Positions 1 to 6,450 of a stretch of DNA of 64,000 bases are shown here, in pieces. Each line of letters starts with the position of its first letter. Position 1 is the first letter of the stretch. The notes under the pieces are model-generated. The model ran no database searches. It worked only from the letters and a program-made list of their open reading frames with translations, and was not told the DNA's origin. Origin of the DNA: a virus. Made by a program: the position numbers and the translations under genes. The DNA lies in the IMG/VR virus record IMGVR_UViG_3300031787_000044, positions 1 to 64,000 of that record; one strand, given 5' to 3'.

Positions 1-194
1 ATACAACTTATCTACATAAGGGAATTGCAGCAAGAAGCTTTACTCGTAAGTTTACTCTCGCCGATACGATCGAGGTAAAGGGTGTATCTCTAGAAAAAGG
101 TATGCTAACGATTGAATTGCTCAATGTTGTTCCTGAAGAAAAGAAACCAAAGAAAATTTCAATTGTAAAGAGTAAAGAACTTCTTTTAGAGTGA
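1..194 (+). CDS. hsp20: Small heat-shock protein Hsp20 (5' end outside the window)
   Basis: Only the C-terminal 63 codons are present, read in the frame starting at base 3 and ending with TGA at 192-194. The visible part has the features of the alpha-crystallin domain C-terminus of the IbpA/IbpB family: a YLHKGIAARSF segment followed by a FTLADTIEVKG strand, a GMLTIEL strand (the usual G-L-T-I position), and a KKISI tail resembling the I-x-I anchoring motif. Hsp20 proteins are ATP-independent holdases that bind unfolding proteins. Hsp20 genes are recurrent in marine T4-like phages, where a role in virion assembly or host stress is suspected but unproven. The gene converges on the tape measure gene, with a shared terminator between them. 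Family assignment is firm; the start and promoter cannot be seen. Confidence 0.88.
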   Translation, partial: TTYLHKGIAARSFTRKFTLADTIEVKGVSLEKGMLTIELLNVVPEEKKPKKISIVKSKELLLE

Positions 195-198
195 ACGA

Positions 199-227
199 AA
201 AAGGGGAGCGAAAGCTCCCCTTTTTTA
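199..227. terminator. Bidirectional rho-independent terminator
   Basis: A perfect GGGGAGC / GCTCCCC stem (203-209 with 214-220) is closed by a GAAA tetraloop and flanked by A-runs on the left and T-runs on the right, so it gives a U-tract transcript on both strands. It sits between the convergent hsp20 and tape measure genes; the tape measure stop codon (225-227) lies in its flank. Confidence 0.93.
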
Positions 228-2033
228 ATACACGCCACCCGGTCTAGACATAGCATCTAAACTGCTGCTTCCTCCAAATGAATTTATGATAGTCGACATG
301 GATCCGCCACTCGAGCTCAGATTCGTTTGACTATTATTTGGGGCATTTATAACAATCGGTTGTGTAGATCTTTGGTTTGTATTCTCAAGCGTATTAAGCT
401 TCATTCTCCAAGAGTCATCAAAGTTTTTTTCTAAGAATTTACCAGCTTCGGTGTTTCTAGGAACCACAGCTTCTAACCCGTGAAGAGTTGCTCTCGTTCC
501 AGAGCCAAAGTTTTCAAAACCGCGAGTTCCTTTCGCATAACCAGCAAACTCGTCAGCAGGATTTGTATAGTCGCTACGAGGTAGAGATCCTCTTCGTGTG
601 TCTCCACCAATTAAATCCTGCATCCACGTAGGAAGCGCGCTGTACACCATGTCTCCTAATTCTGTCACTGAAGGAATGAATGAAAACATTCCTTTTATAG
701 AATCTATTATACTGTTGAACTTTTCGGATATCCAGTCTTGTAACTTAAAAGGTTCTTCAGTCTCTTCAAATCCAAATATGCCTCTTACAAAATTAATTGC
801 CATGTTCACCGGGGCATACACCAAATCTGTTAGTTTACCTAGAGCGCCAAGAAGAGTCATATCTTCTTCTCCAAAGGTAAATAAGTCGGTAACCACGCTT
901 ACGGCAGAAGAGACTCCATTAAATAACGATCCTACGATCTGCTTAAATAGGTCAGCGAAGCTAAATGAATCTAGGACTTCTGCTACTCTATCAAATCCAA
1001 ACACACCGGCGACCCAAGAGACTACATTCTTAAGTAAGTCTAAAGGGGCTGCGATTAGTGACGTAAAGAAACCAGTGATAGCTCCTTCAAACGCGCCGAG
1101 TATTCCTCCTTCAGCGTAACCGGCTATAGCACCCTTTATAGTGTCAAAGACTGTCATGATAATCGCGATTGGGGCAAAGATCTTTCCTACAACCGAACCA
1201 ATTTTACCAATCTGTTTTCCAAGATCTCCTAACCACCCGGTTATTTGTCCAAATGTTGTAGATATTTTTCCAAATATCGTAGATATTTTACTAGGAGAAC
1301 CGGAACTTCCTGACAGGCCTTGGATAGTTTTAAGAGCTTCACTAAACGGCTCAATAAAAGTTTTTAAGGCAGCCTGTATAGCCACAAAAACTTTTGGTAA
1401 ACTAGAAGAACCGCTGCCTGATGAAAATATGCCTTTTAATGTGCCCGCAAAGTTATCAAAGAGTTTTACAAATCCTGCGGTGATTGACGCAAACTTTGTT
1501 GATAAGTTAACTTTAAAATCGTCAAACGCTTTAAATAATCCTGTTCTAATTGACGCGAGCCTCGCCGATAAGTTAGATTTGAAATCGTCAAATATTTTTG
1601 TTAATCCAGGAGCGAATACTTTAAAAACATTTGCGAATGCTTTAAAAAAGGTTTTTATAGCAATGATTTGTCCTCGAATAAGACCAATGGTAACTCCTAT
1701 TGAGGCAGCAAGAGCCGTTGCGCCTGCGGCTAAAACAGCAAATCTCTTAAGAAGGCCGCCTCCAAACAGAGCCGCCAATCCACCAAGAAGACCGCTCAGA
1801 GTGTTGTTTTCACCAGAATTCTGTCTATCACCGTCTCTGCTTCTAGGTGCGGGTGGTGCAGGCGGTGTAGGTGGAACAACATCACGATCTGCACTGGACA
1901 ACTGCCATCTTCTTTCTGCGACCGCAGCCTCTTTTGTCTGCAGTAATAGAATAGACTTTAATATACCGGTCTGTTCTTTAATCGAAACATCAACCGATTC
2001 CATTAGGTTTGCTAGGTCATTAATATCTGCCAT
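225..2033 (-). CDS. Tail tape measure protein (gp29-like)
   Basis: This 602-residue protein has a short N-terminal region, a Pro-rich linker (about residues 53-70), a Gly/Ala-rich hydrophobic stretch (about 80-125) and a long helical middle. The C-terminal part carries YAKGTRGFENFGSGT followed by LHGLEAVVP, a motif I recognise from many phage tape measure proteins. Residues roughly 145-205 hold three imperfect repeats built on F-D-D-F-K / N-L-S, with membrane-like amphipathic segments after them. Tape measure proteins fix tail length, template tube polymerisation and are ejected during infection. T4 gp29 is 590 residues, so a T4-like tail length is expected. It lies directly after the gp26 assembly genes, the position seen in lambda (G, T, then H). 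Sequence similarity to T4 gp29 itself was not tested; the role rests on size, composition, motif and position. Confidence 0.78.
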   Translation of the reverse strand: MADINDLANLMESVDVSIKEQTGILKSILLLQTKEAAVAERRWQLSSADRDVVPPTPPAPPAPRSRDGDRQNSGENNTLSGLLGGLAALFGGGLLKRFAVLAAGATALAASIGVTIGLIRGQIIAIKTFFKAFANVFKVFAPGLTKIFDDFKSNLSARLASIRTGLFKAFDDFKVNLSTKFASITAGFVKLFDNFAGTLKGIFSSGSGSSSLPKVFVAIQAALKTFIEPFSEALKTIQGLSGSSGSPSKISTIFGKISTTFGQITGWLGDLGKQIGKIGSVVGKIFAPIAIIMTVFDTIKGAIAGYAEGGILGAFEGAITGFFTSLIAAPLDLLKNVVSWVAGVFGFDRVAEVLDSFSFADLFKQIVGSLFNGVSSAVSVVTDLFTFGEEDMTLLGALGKLTDLVYAPVNMAINFVRGIFGFEETEEPFKLQDWISEKFNSIIDSIKGMFSFIPSVTELGDMVYSALPTWMQDLIGGDTRRGSLPRSDYTNPADEFAGYAKGTRGFENFGSGTRATLHGLEAVVPRNTEAGKFLEKNFDDSWRMKLNTLENTNQRSTQPIVINAPNNSQTNLSSSGGSMSTIINSFGGSSSLDAMSRPGGVY

Positions 2034-2035
2034 TA

Positions 2036-2206
2036 CTATTTCCTGTTTTGCTCTTCCTGTTTCTTAATAAAGTCTACTATCAAATCAAAATAAAGATCTC
2101 TTTCATACGGCAACATATTTTCTACTTCTGCTATCGAGTAGTTATGGTGTTGAGCCATCCCAAATATTTTTTGGTAATACACATATAGATTAGTATGACT
2201 CAACAT
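2036..2206 (-). CDS. Second ORF of the gp26 assembly gene, probably read by -1 frameshift
   Basis: A 56-codon ORF whose ATG (2204-2206) overlaps the gp26 stop codon as TAATG. It encodes an acidic, helical peptide with NYSIAEVENM and LPYERDLYF, ending two bases before the tape measure start codon. The short ERD-Y/F-rich pattern resembles the T portion of phage tail assembly chaperones such as lambda gpGT. No Shine-Dalgarno sequence precedes the ATG (the upstream bases are a T-run), whereas a T-TTT-TTT heptamer lies in the last gp26 codons. A -1 slip there enters this frame and would give a fusion of 290 residues (232 from gp26, two linker residues, then all 56 here). Re-initiation at TAATG is the alternative. 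The protein is likely a chaperone of tape measure and tube assembly rather than a virion part. Confidence 0.75.
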   Translation of the reverse strand: MLSHTNLYVYYQKIFGMAQHHNYSIAEVENMLPYERDLYFDLIVDFIKKQEEQNRK

Positions 2207-2907
2207 TAGATAAAAAAAGACTGCAGCCCTTCAACTACGAAAGACTTCTCTTTTCCTTCAGAGTTAACATACGGTATCTCATGACGAATCTTTGGAATCG
2301 TATCAAAAAAATCTTTCATCTTTTTAACAACATCCCCGTGAAGACTTTCGATAAATTCATCAACTTCTTTTTTGGTGAAGTCTTTAAAGTTAAACACCTC
2401 TTCTTCTGTTACTAACTTATCTATGCAAGAAGTAAGGACTTCAAACGTCTTTTCAGGAGTTACTGTTTCTGGGTCCAACATATCAGACAACATATCTAAA
2501 GATGGGTATTTTAGAATGAGAGTATAATCAGCACCTATCTTAATCTTATTCGTATGTCTTTCATCTTTTATGACTTTTACGTTCGAAAGATTCATACTCA
2601 ACTTAATTCTTTCTTTTGTATCAGGATCCTCAATCTCAAACTCGAGGTTATTATCAACTGATTTAGATCTAATATTAATCAATACGTATTCTATATCGAA
2701 TACTGCTAGATCGTCAACGCTGTAATCAACAAGACAGTTGTTTATGATCTGCATAATAGAAATAATCATCTGTGGTGTGTCTTTTGACTCTTGGGCAGTC
2801 AATAATATTTTTTCTTCTTTTACAGTAAAAGGTCTATACTTGACCTTCTTATTGTTTGAAGGAAGAACGAGCTCATATAAAGGTATGTCAATCTTTGGTA
2901 GTGGCAT
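2206..2907 (-). CDS. gp26: Baseplate hub / tail assembly chaperone gp26
   Basis: This 233-residue protein begins MPLPKIDIPLYEL and continues with KKVKYRPFTVKEEKILL, the typical opening of the T4 base-plate family represented by T4 gp26 (Pfam T4_baseplate). The remainder is acidic and mostly helical, without membrane segments. In T4, gp26 is needed for baseplate hub assembly; in this gene position it also looks like the G component of a lambda-type tail chaperone because it precedes an out-of-frame extension and the tape measure gene. A good ribosome site (AAGGAG) precedes the ATG. The gene ends at TAA, with a T7 slippery tract immediately before it. The family call is strong; whether it acts as hub subunit or chaperone is inferred. 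Confidence 0.85.
   Translation of the reverse strand: MPLPKIDIPLYELVLPSNNKKVKYRPFTVKEEKILLTAQESKDTPQMIISIMQIINNCLVDYSVDDLAVFDIEYVLINIRSKSVDNNLEFEIEDPDTKERIKLSMNLSNVKVIKDERHTNKIKIGADYTLILKYPSLDMLSDMLDPETVTPEKTFEVLTSCIDKLVTEEEVFNFKDFTKKEVDEFIESLHGDVVKKMKDFFDTIPKIRHEIPYVNSEGKEKSFVVEGLQSFFI
2212..2218 (-). promoter_or_regulatory. Predicted -1 ribosomal frameshift slippery site
   Basis: Seven consecutive T residues on the minus strand are read in the gp26 frame as TCT TTT TTT ATC TAA. The heptamer T-TTT-TTT permits both tRNAs to re-pair after a one-base backward slip. The -1 frame is open without interruption into the 56-codon ORF at 2036-2206. I see no strong downstream stem-loop. Confidence 0.72.
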
Positions 2908-2921
2908 AATTTAGCATCTCC

Positions 2922-3731
2922 TTATCTAAATATATTTCCAATGTTAGTCAATCCAGTTTTAATCTGGCTAAATCCTGATCTTATTCCGGCTATCGCAAGG
3001 TTCGCCCTCGTGAACGCATTTACCGAATCTTGTATAGTGAGTGGAAGAGTCCCTTGTGATATGTACTGGCCTGTTAACCCAACACCGTTAATCAATTCGA
3101 GAAGGCCAGTTCCTCTTGAGAATCTTTCTGTTGGCGATCCCTTTATGGATCCAGAAAATACAATGTGTGAATAGGAAAAGTTTACTGTTGCAGTCGCAAA
3201 AGAATCGTTGTCAGACCAAGCAACATCAACACCACTTATCTGAGTAGGAAATACGTCAAACAAATCATATTGATAGTATCCTTCAAACTCACCATTACTA
3301 TTTGTACTAAAATGTTTTATCGTGATCTTTGCAGCATAGTCGCTCTTATATCCTATTTCAAATGGCAACTGATCTCCAACTTGAGATAACGGGCCATCCG
3401 CATAGTTATAGTTTATTACCGTTTGCATCCACTGATGAAAGAAGCGAAGAACCATATGATCCGAATCCAACATGAACACCGCATTAAACGAATCTGGTTG
3501 GTATGAGGCCGGAATGGATTGTCTTACACCGAAACCGTTTGGAAAATAATCCGTGACTGCATAATTAAGACCTGGGATTGCTGCGCTCTGACAAAAGAAA
3601 CGAAGGTCTCTTACAGACATACCATCGTTAGCAACAGGAAGAGAGGATATCTCTACCAGATACAAGTTCTTTCTGACGGGCCCGCCATACTTGTTCATCG
3701 TGCTTTTAAATTCATTTATATTAAAAGCCAT
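2922..3731 (-). CDS. gp54: Baseplate tail-tube initiator, tail tube paralogue (gp54-like)
   Basis: This 269-residue protein starts with MAFNINEFKS, the same ten residues that open the tail tube protein gp19 at the right end of the window. The gp19/gp54-type beta-barrel pattern follows: RDLRFFCQSAAIPGL, then a long strand-rich core and a Gly/Ile-rich C-terminal helix region. In T4, gp54 and gp48 are tube-protein paralogues that form the first rings on the baseplate hub and start tube polymerisation. The size is close to the family (T4 gp54 is about 320 residues). GAGGAAG provides a ribosome site before the ATG. It lies between gp26 and an unassigned structural gene in one minus-strand operon. 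It could instead be another tube-like ring protein, but its neighbours favour gp54. Confidence 0.75.
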   Translation of the reverse strand: MAFNINEFKSTMNKYGGPVRKNLYLVEISSLPVANDGMSVRDLRFFCQSAAIPGLNYAVTDYFPNGFGVRQSIPASYQPDSFNAVFMLDSDHMVLRFFHQWMQTVINYNYADGPLSQVGDQLPFEIGYKSDYAAKITIKHFSTNSNGEFEGYYQYDLFDVFPTQISGVDVAWSDNDSFATATVNFSYSHIVFSGSIKGSPTERFSRGTGLLELINGVGLTGQYISQGTLPLTIQDSVNAFTRANLAIAGIRSGFSQIKTGLTNIGNIFR

Positions 3732-4340
3732 TTATCTTCCTCTTATGATCTTTCTTGAATCTTGCCAAACTTTAGTCTTTGACGCGCCTTCAAATCTTTC
3801 GGTTGGGAGAAACAAAGCTATATCCCATTCCGTTGGATTTATGTACACCAACCTAGTTCTTACATGATCAGTTAAGTAGTGTTTCACAGTTGGTTTAAAC
3901 TCTTTATATTTTGTTGCGCTGTTTAAAATGTTGTAAGACGTTCTAACCTTCGTCGTTTCATCAAAATTATCATTAGTGGTAACATCATATAAAGCATCCA
4001 TTAATCTTGCTCTTAGCTGTAATGGTAAGTAGTGAAAGTTCATACCAAGAAAGCCACCCTTAGCTCTATTTATTGGAAATATTAACGGAAATCTATCATA
4101 ATATGGTAATGTATCTTTATGCTTAGGATCGTATAGAAACATATACATATGGCCCAGTCTAAAACGATTTTCGTATCTGTCAGTTCCCATTTGACGAATA
4201 AAGCTATCCTCTTGAATCTTTGAGCGAGCAACTCCACTTGCTTGCTCGCGATACCAATCCCTCGCGGCACTAGTTCTCGCCGGAATCTGGCCGGATCTAA
4301 TACCTTTTAAGAGTATGTCGTCAAATATCTTCGCGGCCAT
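3732..4340 (-). CDS. Conserved T4-like structural protein, function unassigned
   Basis: This 202-residue basic protein has no signal peptide or membrane segment. Its central part reads LGHMYMFLYDPKH, then LPYYDRFPLIFPI and GMNFHYLPLQLRARLMDALYD, a pattern I associate with a conserved unnamed protein of marine T4-like phages. The C-terminus is strongly basic (SRKIIRGR). It lies directly downstream of gp4, one base separating the stop and start, where T4 carries its head/tail completion genes, so a role in head or tail completion is plausible. I could not match it to T4 gp2 or gp3 by eye. The preceding ribosome site is weak (AGGAAT), which suggests translational coupling with gp4. Confidence 0.7.
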   Translation of the reverse strand: MAAKIFDDILLKGIRSGQIPARTSAARDWYREQASGVARSKIQEDSFIRQMGTDRYENRFRLGHMYMFLYDPKHKDTLPYYDRFPLIFPINRAKGGFLGMNFHYLPLQLRARLMDALYDVTTNDNFDETTKVRTSYNILNSATKYKEFKPTVKHYLTDHVRTRLVYINPTEWDIALFLPTERFEGASKTKVWQDSRKIIRGR

Positions 4341-4799
4341 TTATTTTATTCCTAACTGATCTTCCGTAAACACTTCAAATTTCCATCCTCTTTCTATACA
4401 ATACTTTCTCGCTGCTATCCATTTTGCTTCATTTATTCCATATGTCTTAACTTCGTTGATATATCTTCTAGAAATTCTTCCAGTAGGTGTAGCGTTCTTT
4501 TTTCTTATGTCAGGTGGTTTCGTTTGTGCTTTAGGCTTTATCTCAATCATGATTGTTTCTATCGTGCCATCCGGTATCTTTTTTCTCATGACCACGTCGG
4601 GGAAATATCTGTGCATTCTTCCATCAATCGGAGACATGTATGGTACTACGTATTCTTCAGAAGCCCACCATATTACATCGGGGTGATCATCGAGATATTT
4701 AAAGAACTTAAACTCCCACAGAGAACGATATATAATTTTACTAGGATCGCCCTTATACTTGTCTGGATTCTTTGGACGAAACCTCCCTTTATAAGACAT
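4341..4799 (-). CDS. gp4: Head completion protein gp4
   Basis: From the preferred start the protein has 152 residues, about the length of T4 gp4 (150). It carries the family signature almost intact: NPDKYKGDPSKIIYRSLWE, then WWASEEYVVPY, a D-G-R-M-H-R-Y-F-P-D block and IEIKPKAQTKPP. The E-F/Y-F-P-D ... E-x-K arrangement is that of a TnsA/restriction-endonuclease-like fold. In T4 gp4 is required late in head maturation before tail joining, and heads lacking it fail to attach tails. An in-frame ATG ten codons upstream (4829) exists, but GAGGA lies just upstream of the ATG at 4799, so I use that start. It is the first gene of the minus-strand operon, about 40 bases downstream of a late promoter box. 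Confidence 0.92.
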   Translation of the reverse strand: MSYKGRFRPKNPDKYKGDPSKIIYRSLWEFKFFKYLDDHPDVIWWASEEYVVPYMSPIDGRMHRYFPDVVMRKKIPDGTIETIMIEIKPKAQTKPPDIRKKNATPTGRISRRYINEVKTYGINEAKWIAARKYCIERGWKFEVFTEDQLGIK

Positions 4800-4818
4800 T
4801 ATTTCCTCAATTTTTCGA

Positions 4819-4826
4819 TATAAATA
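4819..4826 (+). promoter_or_regulatory. T4-type late promoter for the baseplate operon
   Basis: An exact TATAAATA on the plus strand, 37 bases before the gp48 start. It points towards the minus-strand box at 4843-4850, so the two expected start sites fall within a few bases of one another. Confidence 0.82.
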
Positions 4827-4842
4827 CAATCAAACTACAATC

Positions 4843-4850
4843 TATTTATA
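4843..4850 (-). promoter_or_regulatory. T4-type late promoter for the gp4 to tape measure operon
   Basis: An exact TATAAATA on the minus strand, 44 bases before the gp4 start codon. By analogy with T4 the transcript would start about six bases beyond the box, near 4837. Confidence 0.82.
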
Positions 4851-4862
4851 AAGGAAATCGAT

Positions 4863-5816
4863 GTGGATAGAGCTCAAGACATAGTACGAGCGAGCAAGAG
4901 ACAGAGTGTAGCTGGAGTCACGCAGTTCCCTCGCGACCTTGGTGCTCACGCTACACTTTTGATTTTTGATAAGTATAAGTATTCACCTCCTGGAGAAAGA
5001 GCACTAAACAAAGTAGGAAGCACCGGTTTTAACTCGCAACTCGTTTCTGGAAGAGAAGCGATACTACTACCTCTTCCTTCGAACATAGAAGACTCTTACA
5101 ATATTAGAGTGCAGGGTTACGATGCGGAAATATCCGGCGAAGCTGTTTCTCGAGCTGCTTCAGGATTTGCTGGAGCTGGAGATTTAACTCTAGGTAATCT
5201 TGCATCCTCATTGAGCGCAGCTCTTCCAGGTTTTGATTTGGACTCCCTTCTTAATCCTGACACAGAAAATATTTCAAAGAATGTGGCATTTCTTGGTAGA
5301 AGAACGGCCGAAAAACTTCTTCCTGGATCCGCAAGAGCAATAAGTGCTGGTGTTGGAAACGCCGTAAACCCAAAGGCTTCTCTATATTTCGATGGAGTGA
5401 CTTTAAAGCAGCCCAACTTCGCGTGGAACCTCTCTCCACTGAACCCAGAGGATTCCGTATTACTAAAATCTATTATACAAACTATAAGAAAAAACATACT
5501 ACCTTCGTATAGTACTGCAGTAGGTCTTCCAAGGGCTCTCTTAAACTATCCTAGTACAGTTGATATTTTCTTTTTAGGCGTAGACCAATCTTATTTCTTA
5601 TATTACAAAACCTGCATGGTTCAAAGCTTTTCAACAAACTTCACACCAAATGGATTAACTATGTTAAGAGGCGGCAAGCCAGCTTCTATTACTATGAACA
5701 TGGGTCTGATTGAATCTGATATTCATACATCCGAAGATTATGGTGGGAGTTCAACCGAAAGTTTAGACGTAGCATCATTAACACAAGATACCAATGGACC
5801 TGGAGCTGGAAGATAA
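4863..5816 (+). CDS. gp48: Baseplate tail tube cap gp48
   Basis: This 317-residue protein uses a GTG start; an ATG two bases upstream is in another frame and stops quickly, and AAGGAAA lies at a suitable distance. Its features are an N-terminal LPLPSNIED strand region, a Gly/Ala-rich middle with PGFDLDSLL, and a C-terminal domain with SYFLYYKTCMVQSFSTNF and FTPNGLTMLRGGKPASI. This last pattern is characteristic of gp48/gp54-like tube-cap proteins of T4-like marine phages. In T4 gp48 forms the hexameric ring on the gp27-gp5 hub that, with gp54, seeds the tail tube. T4 gp48 is 364 residues. The stop overlaps the start of gp53, consistent with one operon. Assignment relies on remembered family patterns and position. 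Confidence 0.75.
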   Translation: MDRAQDIVRASKRQSVAGVTQFPRDLGAHATLLIFDKYKYSPPGERALNKVGSTGFNSQLVSGREAILLPLPSNIEDSYNIRVQGYDAEISGEAVSRAASGFAGAGDLTLGNLASSLSAALPGFDLDSLLNPDTENISKNVAFLGRRTAEKLLPGSARAISAGVGNAVNPKASLYFDGVTLKQPNFAWNLSPLNPEDSVLLKSIIQTIRKNILPSYSTAVGLPRALLNYPSTVDIFFLGVDQSYFLYYKTCMVQSFSTNFTPNGLTMLRGGKPASITMNMGLIESDIHTSEDYGGSSTESLDVASLTQDTNGPGAGR

Positions 5817-6199
5817 TGTCTGGAGAATATTTCGATAAAATTCCTGAGATAACATATAACAACGTCTTAGTAAGAGACGTATCTAGAAGAGTCGCGTTTC
5901 TTAAAAATTCTATACAAAATCCGTATGTATTTCTTCCTTATACTATCGAGGAAGGCGATCGCGCCGAAGACGTTGCTTTTCACTACTATGGTGATCCAAA
6001 CTATTCTTGGATGATATATCTCGCAAACGATATTATCGACCCATATAACGAATGGCCTATGGACGAATACACCTTCCATCAATATATTATTGAAAAGTAT
6101 AAAGATAGGGCTGGCGGAAGAACTGGATATGATGTTCTAGCTTGGGCACAAGACACTACTAGAACAGATAACGTAGCTTATTTTTATAAAGAGGTATAA
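5816..6199 (+). CDS. gp53: Baseplate wedge subunit gp53 (N-terminal part or complete)
   Basis: The 127 residues match the N-terminal gp53 domain: YFDKIPEITYNN at the start, FLPYTIEEGDRAEDVAFHYY, GDPNYSWMIYLANDIIDPY and NEWPMDEYTF. The W-x-I-Y-L-A-N-x-I-x-D-P-Y block is a gp53 signature, part of the LysM-like fold that clamps wedge heterotrimers in T4. T4 gp53 has 196 residues, so this ORF is short by about 70. The next ORF (82 residues) carries what looks like the missing C-terminal part. The ATG overlaps the last base of the gp48 stop. Confidence 0.88.
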   Translation: MSGEYFDKIPEITYNNVLVRDVSRRVAFLKNSIQNPYVFLPYTIEEGDRAEDVAFHYYGDPNYSWMIYLANDIIDPYNEWPMDEYTFHQYIIEKYKDRAGGRTGYDVLAWAQDTTRTDNVAYFYKEV

Positions 6200-6201
6200 T
6201 C

Positions 6202-6450
6202 GTGGCAGATTTTATTAAGCTGGCACCGGATAGTTTTAGAACTCTCTTTCTTCGTAAAGAAGATAGAGTCATATTAAGAACGGAAGCTGGCAGGCGTATT
6301 ATTATAAAAAGAATCATTCCCGAAGAATGGGCGCCGTATCGTTTCTATGAGTACGAACAGGCATTGAATGATAATAAAAGAAACATACAACTCATCGATC
6401 GCACGTATGTTTCGCAGATAGAGAAAGAACTTAGAGACAAGTTTAAATGA
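6202..6450 (+). CDS. Small baseplate protein, possibly the separated C-terminal part of gp53
   Basis: This 82-residue ORF starts with GTG three bases after the gp53 stop and overlaps the gp27 start (ATGA). It has a strand-rich N-terminal half (VILRTEAGRRIIIKR) and a C-terminal helical segment YEYEQALNDNKRNIQLID followed by V-S-Q-I-E-K-E-L. The pattern Y-E-x-x-L-N-x-x-K-R-x-I-x-L resembles the C-terminal end of gp53 in T4-like phages as I remember it. Summed with the upstream ORF the length is 209 residues against 196 in T4. The two-gene arrangement could be a genuine split. A sequencing frameshift is less likely because the junction has clean stop and start codons. If unrelated to gp53, it is a small unassigned wedge or hub protein. 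Confidence 0.7.
   Translation: MADFIKLAPDSFRTLFLRKEDRVILRTEAGRRIIIKRIIPEEWAPYRFYEYEQALNDNKRNIQLIDRTYVSQIEKELRDKFK

Noticed and set aside
598-2067. Two long plus-strand open frames (598-1119 and 1141-2067) opposite the tape measure gene
   Set aside because: They are antisense to a strongly supported structural gene, have no ribosome site or family motif, and arise from its codon pattern.
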